NCBI GenBank assembly: GCA_050186725.1
Contig: JBFWYG010000005.1
Coordinates: forward strand, 74,727 to 138,726
Source: JADJYF01 sp050186725
GTDB taxonomy: Bacteria; Pseudomonadota; Gammaproteobacteria; Ga0077536
Length of the DNA stretch: 64,000 nt
Direction of reading: 5' to 3'
In this document: piece by piece, positions 9,172 through 20,276 of the stretch
Position numbering within the stretch: the stretch's first letter is position 1
Layout: every line of letters starts with the position of its first letter
The notes under the pieces: generated by a model
The model's database searches: none
What the model was told of the DNA's origin: nothing
What the model saw: only the letters and a program-made list of their open reading frames with translations
Position numbers and translations under genes: made by a program

Positions 9172-9831
9172 TCAGGAACCGCCCTGCTTGGTGGCGGGCG
9201 ACGCCACCGCGAGATTGTCCAGCTTGAGCTGCAGGGTGTCGCCGTCCAGCCCGAGCTTGTCAGCGCCGGCCAGCGCCTCGGCGTACAGCTTGCGCGCCGC
9301 CGCCTGGTCGCCGCGCGCTGCCGCGACGTCACCGCGCAGCTCCAGGGACGCGTCCATCGCGCCGCGCAGCGGCACCTGCGCGAGCAGCTTGCCGGCCTCC
9401 TCGGCCTTGCCCTCGGCGAGCAGCAGGCGCGCCAGGCGGGTGCGGGCGATGTCGGCGATCTCACCCTTGCCGTCGGCCGCGAGCAGCGCCTGCAGCTCCT
9501 TCTTCGCCGCCTCGTAGTCGTGCTTCTGCACCGCAATCTTGGCCAGCAGCAGGGCGCTCAGGCGTGCGTACAGCGTGTCGGGGTAGGCCTCGATGATGGT
9601 GCGACCGGCGCTGGCGGCGTCGTCCAGCTTCTGCGCCGCCGTCATCTGCACCATCGCCTCGTAGTTGATCGAGGCATTCATCGCCTGGCTGTCACGGCTC
9701 GCGTCCCAGTAGCGATAGGCGGCGAGGCCGCCCAGGCCCAAGGCCAGGCCGAGCACCAGCGCCTGGCCGTTGCTCTTCCACCAGCGGCGAAGCTGTTCGA
9801 CCTGTTCCTGTTCTGAAACGTACGTCTCCAT
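9172..9831 (-). CDS. yfgM: YfgM family ancillary SecYEG translocon subunit (TPR protein)
   Basis: A 219-residue protein with a cytoplasmic N-terminal segment (SEQEQVEQLRRWWKSNG), one transmembrane helix at about residues 24-41 (ALVLGLALGLGGLAAYRYW) and a periplasmic domain of tetratricopeptide-like helices. This matches YfgM, which associates with SecYEG and PpiD in E. coli. The ATG at 9831 has AGAGG four bases upstream. It sits between hisS and bamB, its conserved position, and its stop is two bases from the bamB start. The chaperone-like role is inferred from the family. Confidence 0.92.
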   Translation of the reverse strand: METYVSEQEQVEQLRRWWKSNGQALVLGLALGLGGLAAYRYWDASRDSQAMNASINYEAMVQMTAAQKLDDAASAGRTIIEAYPDTLYARLSALLLAKIAVQKHDYEAAKKELQALLAADGKGEIADIARTRLARLLLAEGKAEEAGKLLAQVPLRGAMDASLELRGDVAAARGDQAAARKLYAEALAGADKLGLDGDTLQLKLDNLAVASPATKQGGS

Positions 9832-9914
9832 CGGACCTCTGCGCCCGCGCGGGCTGGCTGGTTGGCTTGGCTACTGCTGACGGGGGGGCGATTATAGCCC
9901 CAATCCACGTGGCC

Positions 9915-11192
9915 TCAGGCGCGCTCGGCGCCGCACAGTTCGCGGAGCGCCGCCGGCAGCGCGGACTCGGCGAGCACCTGCTGCGTGCCCTCGCCGCGCA
10001 GCGGCTTGACGGTCACCGCGCCCTGCGCCGCCTCGTCGGGGCCGAGCAGCAGCGCCACCGTGGCGCCGGACCGGTCGGCCTTCTTCATGCGCGACTTCAG
10101 GCTGCCGCCACCGACGTGCAGCTGGATGCGCCACCCGGGGAGCTGGCTGCGCAGGCGCTCGGCGAGGCCGACCGTCTGGGCGTCGAGCGCGTCCTCGGTG
10201 GCACTCAGGTAGACCGTCGGCGGTCGTGCGAGGTTCGCCTGCGCGGCACGCAGTTCCATGAGCCGCTCGATGCCCATGGCGAAGCCGATGGCTGGCGTGG
10301 GCTTGCCGCCCATCACTTCCACCAGCCCGTCGTAGCGGCCGCCCGCGCACACCGTGCCCTGCGCGCCGAGCTCGCTCGTGATCCACTCGAAGACGGTCTT
10401 CGAGTAGTAGTCCAGCCCGCGCACCAGGCGCGGATTCGGCACCGCCTCGACGCCGTTCGCCGCGAGCATCGCGCGCAGCGCCGCGAAGTGCGCCTGGGAC
10501 TCATCGTCCAGGTGGTCGGCCAGCGAGGGCGCGCCGGCGATGATCGGCGCCATCGCCGGGTTCTTGCTGTCCAGGATGCGCAGCGGACTGCGCTCCAGGC
10601 GATCGCGGGAATCCGCGTCCAATGCGTCGAAGTGGCCGCGGAAGTAGTCGCTCAGCACGCCACGATAGCGCGCCCGCGCCTCGCTCGTGCCGAGCGAGTT
10701 GATCTCGAGCCTCAGGTTGCCGATGCCGAGCGCGCGCCACAGGCGCGCGGTCATGAGGATGATCTCGGCGTCGATGTCCGGGCCGGCGGCGCCGAAGGCT
10801 TCCACGCCTATCTGGTGGAACTGGCGGTGGCGGCCGCGCTGCGGACGCTCGTGACGGAACATCGGGCCCACGTACCACAGGCGCAGCGGCGTGTGCTGCA
10901 GAAGGCCGTTCTGCAACACCGCGCGCACGCAGCCGGCCGTGCCCTCGGGCCTGAGCGTCAGGCTGTCGCCGTTGCGATCGTCGAAGGTGTACATCTCCTT
11001 CTGCACGATGTCCGTCGCGTCGCCGATGGAGCGCTTGAACACCGCCGACTGCTCGACCAGGGGCAGGCGAATCTCGCCGTAGCCATAGCTCGCGAGCAGC
11101 GTCGCCACGGTGTCCTCGAACTCGCGCCACGCGGCGCTCGCCGGCGGCACGACATCGTTCATGCCGCGCACCGCCTGCAGGTTAGTGCTCAT
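9915..11192 (-). CDS. hisS: Histidine--tRNA ligase
   Basis: HisS charges tRNA-His. The 425-residue class II enzyme has the usual features: the early AVRGMNDVVPP segment, motif 2 (LWYVGPMFRHERPQRGRHRQF), the two histidine-specific segments LVRGLDYYSKTVFEW and AGGRYDGL, and a C-terminal anticodon-binding domain. The ATG at 11192 lies inside the end of rodZ, giving an 11-base overlap, with AGGAG ten bases upstream. In E. coli and Pseudomonas ispG sits between rodZ and hisS; it is absent here. Confidence 0.98.
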   Translation of the reverse strand: MSTNLQAVRGMNDVVPPASAAWREFEDTVATLLASYGYGEIRLPLVEQSAVFKRSIGDATDIVQKEMYTFDDRNGDSLTLRPEGTAGCVRAVLQNGLLQHTPLRLWYVGPMFRHERPQRGRHRQFHQIGVEAFGAAGPDIDAEIILMTARLWRALGIGNLRLEINSLGTSEARARYRGVLSDYFRGHFDALDADSRDRLERSPLRILDSKNPAMAPIIAGAPSLADHLDDESQAHFAALRAMLAANGVEAVPNPRLVRGLDYYSKTVFEWITSELGAQGTVCAGGRYDGLVEVMGGKPTPAIGFAMGIERLMELRAAQANLARPPTVYLSATEDALDAQTVGLAERLRSQLPGWRIQLHVGGGSLKSRMKKADRSGATVALLLGPDEAAQGAVTVKPLRGEGTQQVLAESALPAALRELCGAERA

Positions 11193-12090
11193 CGGGTTGT
11201 GACTCCTGTGCTGCCGGGGCGGCGTCGCCCAGGCTCAACTTGACCACCCCGTCGCGCGCCAGCGGGGCGAGATCCACCGGCCGGCCGTCATAGGTGAGGC
11301 GCACCGCCGGCGCGTTGCCGATCACGAGCGAGTAGGGGCGCTGACCGCCGAGCCGCACTTCGTTGCCGGGGCGCACGAGGTTGTAATAGAGACGCGTACC
11401 GACGGCGTCCAGCACCTCGATCCAGGCATCGGCGCTGGTGCTGATGATGATGTCGGTACCGGGCAGCGCGGCAGCGTCCGGCGGCGCGCCGTCCACCGGC
11501 GTCGCGCCCGCCTCGCTCACCACCACCGGGTCGGGCGCGCGAAAGAACGGGTCGGCGTCATGTTCAATCTGGTCGAAGCGGTAGGGCAGCGGCGGCGTGG
11601 GCGGCAGCGGCTCGATGGCCGACGGATTGCTCTCGGCCAGGTACTTCAGCATCGAGAAGCCGCGGTCCTCGTGGGAACGCCACCACAGCACCACCAGCGC
11701 CAGCATGACGAGTGCGAGCGCCACGGTGGTGTAGCGCACGATGCGGCTGGAACTCGTGATCTCGAGCGGCGCACGGGATTCGAAGTCGGCGAGCTGCGGC
11801 GCGGCGTGGTCACCGAGCGCATCGAAGCGCGTCAGCAGGTCATCGGCATCGAGCTTCAATTCGCGAGCCACCGCGCGCAGGTAGCCGCGCACGAAGGCCG
11901 GCGCCGACAGCGCCGCGAAGTCCTCGCTCTCGAGCGCACGCACCACGCGCAGTTCGAGCCGGAGCGCGCGGGCGAGATCGATCTCGCTCATCTGCCGCGC
12001 CTCGCGCGCGGCGCGCAGCGTGGCGCCTATGCCGGCGTCGTCGTGTTCTCTGGTCGAGCGCGCCGAGTCATGCGTGGAAGGCTCGGTCAC
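11182..12090 (-). CDS. rodZ: Cytoskeletal protein RodZ (HTH-TM-DUF4115)
   Basis: RodZ links MreB to the cell-wall elongation machinery. The 302-residue product has a cytoplasmic Xre-type helix-turn-helix at about residues 21-90 (GATLRAAREARQMSEIDLA onward), one transmembrane helix at 118-137, a proline-rich periplasmic linker and a C-terminal DUF4115-like domain with DAWIEVLDAVGTRLYYNLV. The start is assigned to the GTG at 12090, which overlaps the pilF stop as GTGA. There is no separate ribosome binding site, so translation is probably coupled to pilF. Its own stop overlaps the hisS start by 11 bases. Confidence 0.94.
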   Translation of the reverse strand: MTEPSTHDSARSTREHDDAGIGATLRAAREARQMSEIDLARALRLELRVVRALESEDFAALSAPAFVRGYLRAVARELKLDADDLLTRFDALGDHAAPQLADFESRAPLEITSSSRIVRYTTVALALVMLALVVLWWRSHEDRGFSMLKYLAESNPSAIEPLPPTPPLPYRFDQIEHDADPFFRAPDPVVVSEAGATPVDGAPPDAAALPGTDIIISTSADAWIEVLDAVGTRLYYNLVRPGNEVRLGGQRPYSLVIGNAPAVRLTYDGRPVDLAPLARDGVVKLSLGDAAPAAQESQPDEH

Positions 12091-12854
12091 TGCGGCCGGG
12101 AATCGAGCAGAAGCTTCGTCTGGGGTGAATCGGGAAAATTCCTTTCGAGTTCGAGGCCGAGGCTGGCCTCGGCATCGCGGTCGGCGTTCAGGCGCGCGAC
12201 CTGCACGCCGAGCCACAGTGCGCGCGGGCTGCGTGGTCCGAACTCGAAGTAGCGCTTGAGATAGGCGGTCGCCTGCGGGGCGCGCGCCTGTTGCAAGCTG
12301 ATGTCGACCATCGGCAGTAGCGCCGGCGCGAGCGTCGGGTCGATCTCGAGCGCGCGGCGGAAATAAGTCTCGGCATTCTCGAGCTTGCCCGCGGCCATGG
12401 CGCACACGCCGGCGTTGTTGTACGCGCTCTCGGCGTTGCGATAGAGCGGATTCTCCACCGCCCTCATGAACAGCTTCTCGCCTTCCTCGTAGCGCTTGCG
12501 CTGGCACAGGAACTGACCGTAGTTGTTCAGTGCCGAGGAGTTGTTCGGGTCGAGGGACAGCGCCTTCTTGAACGCCGCCTCGGCAGTCTCGTGCTCGCCG
12601 AGTACGGCGTAGAGCAGACCAAGCGCGTTGTGCGCGTCGACGTTGCGCGGGTCGAGCTCGAGCGCGCGGTCGAGCTTGTCCTTGGCGGTCTGGAATTCGC
12701 GGTTCTGCATGTATTGCACCGCTATTTCGGTATTCAGCGCGGCGAGCTTGGCGCGCTCGTTGACTGGCTTGGAGGTGCCCTGCGGCGAACCCGCGCAGCC
12801 GGCCAGCGCCACGGTCAGGAGAGCGACGCCGAAGGCGCGCAGGCGCTTGTCCAT
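12087..12854 (-). CDS. pilF: Type IV pilus biogenesis/stability lipoprotein PilF (PilW)
   Basis: A 255-residue outer-membrane lipoprotein with a signal peptide ending in the lipobox LAGC, followed by about six TPR repeats (for example the segment ALELDPRNVDAHNALGLLYA). PilF is the pilotin needed for multimerisation of the PilQ secretin, encoded here about 38 kb away. The ATG at 12854 overlaps the rlmN stop by one base and has AGGAG eight bases upstream; a GTG three bases earlier is possible. Between rlmN and rodZ is its standard place in Pseudomonas-like genomes. Confidence 0.95.
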   Translation of the reverse strand: MDKRLRAFGVALLTVALAGCAGSPQGTSKPVNERAKLAALNTEIAVQYMQNREFQTAKDKLDRALELDPRNVDAHNALGLLYAVLGEHETAEAAFKKALSLDPNNSSALNNYGQFLCQRKRYEEGEKLFMRAVENPLYRNAESAYNNAGVCAMAAGKLENAETYFRRALEIDPTLAPALLPMVDISLQQARAPQATAYLKRYFEFGPRSPRALWLGVQVARLNADRDAEASLGLELERNFPDSPQTKLLLDSRPQ

Positions 12855-13963
12855 CACAGGGTCTCCTCGGTCGCGGGCATGGCCGCGCGGCGTTGATGAC
12901 GGCGCGCCTTGGCCTGCACCTGGCCGACCAGCTGGCCGCAGGCCGCGGCGATGTCATCGCCGCGCGTCTTGCGTGTGACGGTCACGATGCCGGAGCGTTG
13001 CAGGCGCTCGCGGAACGCGTTGATCGCAGTGTCCTCGGAGCGCTCGAAGCCGGCGTCCTCGAACGGATTGAAGGGAATGAGGTTGACCTTGGCCGGCAGG
13101 CCCTGCAGCAGCCGGATCAGCGCCTTGGCCTCGGCCAGGCTGTCGTTGACGCCCTTCAGCATCACGTACTCGAAAGTGATCTCGGCGTGGGGATTGGCCG
13201 ACGAATAGCGCTTGCAGGCGGCCAGCAGCTCGGCGATGGGGTAGCTGCGGTTGATCGGCACGAGGCGATCGCGCAGTTCGTCATTGGTCGCGTGCAGCGA
13301 AATGGCGAGGCTCACCGGGCAGTGCTCCGCGAGCTTGTCGATGCCTGGTACGACGCCGGCGGTGCTCAAGGTCACGCGCTTGCGCGCGAGGTTGTAGGCA
13401 TGGTCGTCCAGCATCAGGCGCATGGCCGGCACGACGTTGTCGAAATTGAGCAGCGGCTCACCCATGCCCATCATCACCACGTTGGTGATGTGGCGGCCGA
13501 GCTTCGGCGTCTGGCCGAGCGCGCGCGCCGCCTGCCACACCTGGCCGATGATCTCGGCGGTGGAGAGGTTGCGGCTGAACCCCTGGCGCGCGGTCGCGCA
13601 GAACGCGCAGTCCAGCGGACACCCGACCTGCGACGACACGCACAGCGTGCCGCGCTCGCCCTCGGGAATGAACACCGTCTCGATGGAGTTGCCGTTGTCG
13701 ACCCGCATCAGCCACTTGCGCGTGCCATCCTGGGACAGGCGCTCGGTGATGATCTCCGGCGGACGAATTTCGCTCTCGGCGGCGAGCATGTCACGCAGCG
13801 CGCGCGACAGGTTGCTCATCTGGTCGAATTCGACCACGCCCTGCTGATGCACCCATTTGATGATCTGCGTGGCGCGGAAACCGCGCTCGCCGCGCTCGGC
13901 GAACCAGCCGGTCAGGCCGGCGGCGTCGTAGTCGAGCAGGTTGGTGAGCGCGGGGGCGGTCAT
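12854..13963 (-). CDS. rlmN: 23S rRNA (A2503)/tRNA (A37) C2-methyltransferase RlmN, radical SAM
   Basis: RlmN methylates C2 of A2503 in 23S rRNA and A37 in some tRNAs. The 369-residue protein has the radical-SAM cysteine motif in GCPLDCAFC (CxxxCxxC), the MGMGEPLLNFDNV segment and a C-terminal CGQL segment with the conserved reactive cysteine (ACGQL). The ATG at 13963 follows the ndk stop by two bases. The stop overlaps the pilF start. It depends on an Fe-S cluster and sits just downstream of the suf operon, but that adjacency is also explained by the conserved ndk-rlmN order. Confidence 0.98.
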   Translation of the reverse strand: MTAPALTNLLDYDAAGLTGWFAERGERGFRATQIIKWVHQQGVVEFDQMSNLSRALRDMLAAESEIRPPEIITERLSQDGTRKWLMRVDNGNSIETVFIPEGERGTLCVSSQVGCPLDCAFCATARQGFSRNLSTAEIIGQVWQAARALGQTPKLGRHITNVVMMGMGEPLLNFDNVVPAMRLMLDDHAYNLARKRVTLSTAGVVPGIDKLAEHCPVSLAISLHATNDELRDRLVPINRSYPIAELLAACKRYSSANPHAEITFEYVMLKGVNDSLAEAKALIRLLQGLPAKVNLIPFNPFEDAGFERSEDTAINAFRERLQRSGIVTVTRKTRGDDIAAACGQLVGQVQAKARRHQRRAAMPATEETL

Positions 13964-13965
13964 GG

Positions 13966-14391
<426 letters not shown>

Positions 14392-14441
14392 GCTGGAAAA
14401 CACTCCCTAAATACTTGATAAAGCGCTTAAAAACGCCGGCC

Positions 14442-14447
14442 ATTATA
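14442..14447 (-). promoter_or_regulatory. Candidate -10 element for the ndk-rlmN-pilF-rodZ-hisS-yfgM-bamB-der cluster
   Basis: On the minus strand the bases read TATAAT, a perfect -10 hexamer, about 50 bases before the ndk ATG in a locally AT-rich stretch. No good -35 box is visible 16-18 bases upstream, so activation or a weak promoter is possible. Confidence 0.45.
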
Positions 14448-14472
14448 CTGATTTACAGGGACGGGACCACCT

Positions 14473-14495
14473 TCGCCGCAAAGAATTTGCGGCGA
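14473..14495. terminator. Perfect 10-bp inverted repeat between sufT and ndk (possible suf terminator)
   Basis: TCGCCGCAAA and TTTGCGGCGA are separated by the three bases GAA. It starts 25 bases past the sufT stop on the minus strand. There is no following T run in that direction, so it is not a canonical intrinsic terminator. It may end or stabilise the suf transcript and separate it from the ndk promoter just downstream. Confidence 0.45.
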
Positions 14496-14520
14496 TGCAG
14501 CGCGAGGGCGGGCAAACGGG

Positions 14521-15084
14521 TCAGTACAGACCCGTCTCGAGGCGCGCGGCCTCGGACATCATCTCCTGGCTCCACGGCGGTTCGAAGGTGAGATCCACCT
14601 CGACCTCGGTGACGTTCGGCACCTGCTGGACCTTGGCGCGCACGTCGTCCACCAGGAAGGGGCCCATGCCGCAGCCGGGCGCGGTGAGCGTCATGTCGAT
14701 TTCCACGCGGTTGCCGCCGCCGGCCAGTGGCTTGATGTCGCAGCGGTAGATGAGCCCGAGTTCGACGATGTTGATCGGGATCTCCGGGTCGTAGCAGGTG
14801 GCGAGCTGTTCCCACACCAGGTCCGGGTCGACGCTGCCGTCGGCCGCCGCCGCGGCGTGCTCGGCCGGCAGGCTGGCGGCCTCCATGCCGAGCGCGTCGA
14901 CGTCGCTGGCCGCGATCCGGGCCAGGTTGCCATGCACGTTCACCGTCACCGCGCCGCCCAGCGCCTGGGTCACGTAGACCAGGGTGCCGGCCGCTAGGGT
15001 GGTGGTACTGCCTTCGGGGATCAGCACCGCCGGGCAGTCGCGCGAGAGTTCGATGGGAGCCGCGTGGGAATGGGGTTGGTTCAT
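14521..15084 (-). CDS. sufT: Fe-S cluster assembly protein SufT (DUF59/MIP18 family)
   Basis: A 187-residue protein whose C-terminal half (about 85-187) is a DUF59/MIP18 domain with DPEIPINIVELGLIY and the cysteine-containing TLTAPGCGMG motif. The N-terminal part carries the PAVLIPEG region seen in SufT. SufT proteins assist Fe-S maturation of target proteins, by analogy with Staphylococcus SufT and eukaryotic CIA components. It ends the suf operon, 11 bases after sufS, with its ATG at 15084. The exact targets are unknown. Confidence 0.9.
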   Translation of the reverse strand: MNQPHSHAAPIELSRDCPAVLIPEGSTTTLAAGTLVYVTQALGGAVTVNVHGNLARIAASDVDALGMEAASLPAEHAAAAADGSVDPDLVWEQLATCYDPEIPINIVELGLIYRCDIKPLAGGGNRVEIDMTLTAPGCGMGPFLVDDVRAKVQQVPNVTEVEVDLTFEPPWSQEMMSEAARLETGLY

Positions 15085-15095
15085 GGTTGCTCCGC

Positions 15096-16351
<1,256 letters not shown>

Positions 16352-16355
<4 letters not shown>

Positions 16356-17676
16356 GGCGCGTTGAAGGCCTTCAAGGTTTGAGTCAGTTCGGTGTGGCCG
16401 AGGAAGCGCTGCTCGATCCAGTGGCGCACCGCCGGCAGCGGGATGGCCTCCACCACGCGTTCGGCGAAGGCGTAGGTCAGGAGCGCACGGGCCTCGGCCT
16501 CGGGCACGCCACGCGAGCGCAGGTAGAACAGCGCCGTGGCGTCCAGTTCGCCGACCGTCGCGCCGTGGCTGCAGCTGACGTCGTCGGCGTAGATCTCCAG
16601 CTCGGGCTTGGTGTCGACCTCGGCGGTGCGGGTGAGCAGTAGATTGTGGCTGGCCTGCTGCGCGGTGATGCCCTGCGCGTCGCGCGCCACCACCACCTTG
16701 CCGTTGAACACGCCGCGGCTGCGGTCGTCGAGGATGCCGCGATAGAGCTCGCTGCTGTGGGTGTCGCCGACCAGGTGATCGACCCGGGTGTGATGGTCCA
16801 GATGCTGCTCGCCGGCGCCGACGAAAAGCCCGTTCAAGCGGCATTTCGCGCCGCGGCCGGCGAGCCTGACGTCGATGTCGACACGCGCCAGCCGCGCGCC
16901 GAAGGCGAGCGCGTCGGACGCGTACTCGGCCTGCGCGTCGACCCGGACCGCGATGCGGCCCAGGTGGGTGCTGTCCGCGCCCGCGGCCTGCAGGCGATGG
17001 TGGTGCAGCACCGCGCCAGGCTCGAGTTCGATGTCCGCTTGGCTGTTGGTGACCGTGAGATCGGCGCCGGCCGACAGGTATTCTTCGATGAGCGTGAGCT
17101 CGCTGTCGCGTCCCAGCCTGACCAGCACCCGTGGGTTGCTCATCAGCTCACCGCCGGTGCCGATCAGCACCAGGTGCAGCGGCTCGTGCAGGCGGGTACC
17201 GGGGGCGACGTCGATCAGCACGCCGTCCCGCGCCAGCGCGGTGTTCAGCGCGACCAGCGCATTGCCGCGCGCGGCGTCCTCGCCGAGCAGCGACGCGAGC
17301 CTGTCGGGTTCCTGCTCCGCGAGTTCGCGCAGGCTGCGCAAGGTGACGCCCGCCGGAGGCGCGTCGCGCGAACCGAGGTCGGGGCGGAACCGGCCATTGA
17401 CCAGCACCGCGCGCAGCGGGCTGGCCGCCGCCAGCGCCAGGGCCGCGAAGGACTCGGGCGACAGCGACTCGCCGTCCGCCGGCTCGGCGGCGCGCAGCGC
17501 GCGCTGGTCCAGCGCGGCGAGGCTGGTGTACTTCCAGTCTTCCAGTTTGATCGACGGCAGGCCCTGTTCGCGCACCCGCGCGGCGGCCGCGCGGCGCAGC
17601 GCCGTGAGCCGATCCGCGCCGCGCGCGTCGGCGTCCAGCGCGGCGAGCGCTGTCGCGATGGCGACCGGCGCGCCCA

Positions 17677-17677
<1 letters not shown>
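16352..17677 (-). CDS. sufD: Fe-S cluster assembly scaffold SufD
   Basis: SufD pairs with SufB and SufC in the SufBC2D scaffold that builds Fe-S clusters. The 441-residue protein has an N-terminal helical region, a right-handed parallel beta-helix core (for example GRGAKCRLNGLFVGAGEQHL and the DNRSRGVFNGKVVVARDA-like segment) and a C-terminal ATVGELDATALFYLRSRG segment typical of SufB/SufD. The ATG at 17677 overlaps the sufC stop by one base, and the stop overlaps the sufS GTG. The order sufB-C-D-S is canonical. Confidence 0.96.
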
Positions 17678-18429
<752 letters not shown>

Positions 18430-18455
18430 GGTCGTCTTGGGTCCTGGATTGGCTG

Positions 18456-19904
18456 TCAGCCCACCGCGCCTTCGAGGCTGATGCCGAGCAGTTTCTGCGC
18501 CTCGACGGCGAACTCCATCGGCAGCTCCTTGAACACTTCCTTGCAGAAGCCGTTGACGATCATGTTGACCGCGTCCTCCTGCTTGATGCCGCGGCTGCGC
18601 AGGTAGAAGAGCTGGTCCTCGCTGATGCGCGAGGTCGAGGCTTCGTGCTCGACCTGGGCCGAGGGGTTCTTGCATTCGATGTAGGGAAAGGTATGCGCGC
18701 CGCAGGCGGAGCCGAGCAGCAGCGAGTCGCACTGCGTGTAGTTCCGCGCACCGTCGGCGCCGGCGGCGATGCGTACCAGGCCGCGATAGGCGTTCTGGCT
18801 GCGACCGGCCGAGATGCCCTTGGAGACGATGGTGCTGCGCGTGTTGCGGCCGAGATGGATCATTTTCGTGCCGGTGTCGGCCTGCTGCAGGTTGTTGGTC
18901 AGCGCGACGGAATAGAACTCGCCGACCGAGCCTTCGCCCTTCAGGATGCAGCTCGGGTACTTCCAGGTGATGGCCGAGCCGGTCTCGACCTGGGTCCAGG
19001 AGATCTTCGACCGCGCGCCGCGGCAGTCGCCGCGCTTGGTGACGAAGTTGTAGATGCCGCCGCGACCTTCGGCGTCGCCCGGGTACCAGTTCTGCACAGT
19101 CGAGTACTTGATCTCGGCGTCGTCCAGCGCGACCAGCTCCACCACCGCGGCGTGCAGCTGGTTCTCGTCGCGCATCGGCGCGGTGCAGCCCTCGAGGTAG
19201 CTGACGTAGCTGCCGCTGTCGGCCACCACCAGCGTGCGCTCGAACTGCCCGGTGTTCATGGCGTTGATGCGGAAGTAGGTGGAGAGCTCCATCGGGCAGC
19301 GGGTGTTCTTCGGGATGTAGACGAACGACCCGTCGGAGAACACGGCGGAGTTCAGCGCGGCGTAGTAGTTGTCGCTGACCGGCACGACGGTGCCGAGGTA
19401 CTTCCTCACCAGCTCAGGATGCTCACGCACCGCTTCGGAGAACGAGCAGAAGATGACGCCCGCTTCGGCCAGCTTGTCGCGGAAGGTGGTGTGCACGGAG
19501 ACGCTGTCGAACACCGCGTCCACCGCCACGCCTGCCAGCATCATCTGCTCTTCGAGCGGAATGCCGAGCTTCTTGTAGGTCTCGAGCAGCTTGGGATCGA
19601 CCTCGTCCAGGCTCTTCGGCCGGTCCTTGGCGGACTTGGGCGCGGCGTAGTAGGACAGTGCCTGGAAGTCGATGGGTGGGTAGTGCACGTGCGCCCAGGT
19701 CGGTTCGCGCATGCTCTGCCAGCGGGCGAAGGCCTTCAGCCGCCATTCCAGCATCCACGCCGGTTCTTCCTTCTTCGCCGAGATCAGGCGGATGACGTCC
19801 TCGTCCAGGCCGGGCGGGACGGTGTCCGATTCGATGTCGGTGACGAAGCCGGCCGCGTAGTGGCGGTCGACGAGTTCAGCGACGTCCTGGGCGTTGCTCG
19901 CCAT
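18456..19904 (-). CDS. sufB: Fe-S cluster assembly scaffold SufB
   Basis: SufB is the main scaffold subunit on which the cluster assembles in the SufBC2D complex. At 482 residues it is the normal length, with YAAGFVTDIESDTVPPGLDE at the N-terminus, FCSFSEAV, the beta-helix core (for example CTAPMRDENQLHAAVVELVA) and a C-terminus with ECKNPSAQVEHEAST and FYLRSRG. The ATG at 19904 has GGAG seven bases upstream. It lies 19 bases after the A-type carrier gene. Confidence 0.98.
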   Translation of the reverse strand: MASNAQDVAELVDRHYAAGFVTDIESDTVPPGLDEDVIRLISAKKEEPAWMLEWRLKAFARWQSMREPTWAHVHYPPIDFQALSYYAAPKSAKDRPKSLDEVDPKLLETYKKLGIPLEEQMMLAGVAVDAVFDSVSVHTTFRDKLAEAGVIFCSFSEAVREHPELVRKYLGTVVPVSDNYYAALNSAVFSDGSFVYIPKNTRCPMELSTYFRINAMNTGQFERTLVVADSGSYVSYLEGCTAPMRDENQLHAAVVELVALDDAEIKYSTVQNWYPGDAEGRGGIYNFVTKRGDCRGARSKISWTQVETGSAITWKYPSCILKGEGSVGEFYSVALTNNLQQADTGTKMIHLGRNTRSTIVSKGISAGRSQNAYRGLVRIAAGADGARNYTQCDSLLLGSACGAHTFPYIECKNPSAQVEHEASTSRISEDQLFYLRSRGIKQEDAVNMIVNGFCKEVFKELPMEFAVEAQKLLGISLEGAVG

Positions 19905-19923
19905 GGGTGCTCTCCGCGACCGC

Positions 19924-20250
19924 TCAGACGGTGAAGCTTTCGCCGCAGCCGCAGGTCGCGGCGACGTTCGGGTTGGCGAAGCGGAAGCCTTCGTTCAGGC
20001 CTTCACGGGTGAAGTCCACTTCGGTGCCCTCCAGGTACTTGAGGCTCTGGGCATCGACCACCACGGGCACGCCATGGGATTCGAACACCTGGTCCTGGTC
20101 CTGCACCTGCTTGGTCATCTCGACCACGTACATGTAGCCGGAGCAGCCGGTCGGCTTGACCGCGAGGCGAAGCCCCGCGGCTTCTTCGCGGCTCATGAAG
20201 TCGCGCACGCGGCTCGCGGCGCGTTCGGTCAGGGTCACGGGCATGGGCAT
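19924..20250 (-). CDS. sufA: A-type Fe-S carrier protein (SufA/IscA family)
   Basis: A 108-residue HesB/IscA-fold protein with the three conserved cysteines: one in PTGCSGYMYVV and two in the C-terminal CGCGESF. A-type carriers accept clusters from the scaffold and deliver them to targets. Its place between iscR and sufB makes the name SufA reasonable, though ErpA and IscA are similar in sequence. Two ATGs are possible (20250 and 20244); AGGAG is three bases before the first and nine before the second, so the second may be the true start. Confidence 0.92.
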   Translation of the reverse strand: MPMPVTLTERAASRVRDFMSREEAAGLRLAVKPTGCSGYMYVVEMTKQVQDQDQVFESHGVPVVVDAQSLKYLEGTEVDFTREGLNEGFRFANPNVAATCGCGESFTV

Positions 20251-20276
20251 GTTCTCCTTGGGCGCGCGACCGCGTG

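Noticed and set aside
16356..16844. Upstream extension of the sufS frame into sufD
   Set aside because: SufS homology starts at the GTG at 16355, which forms a GTGA overlap with sufD; the upstream part is a shadow of sufD.
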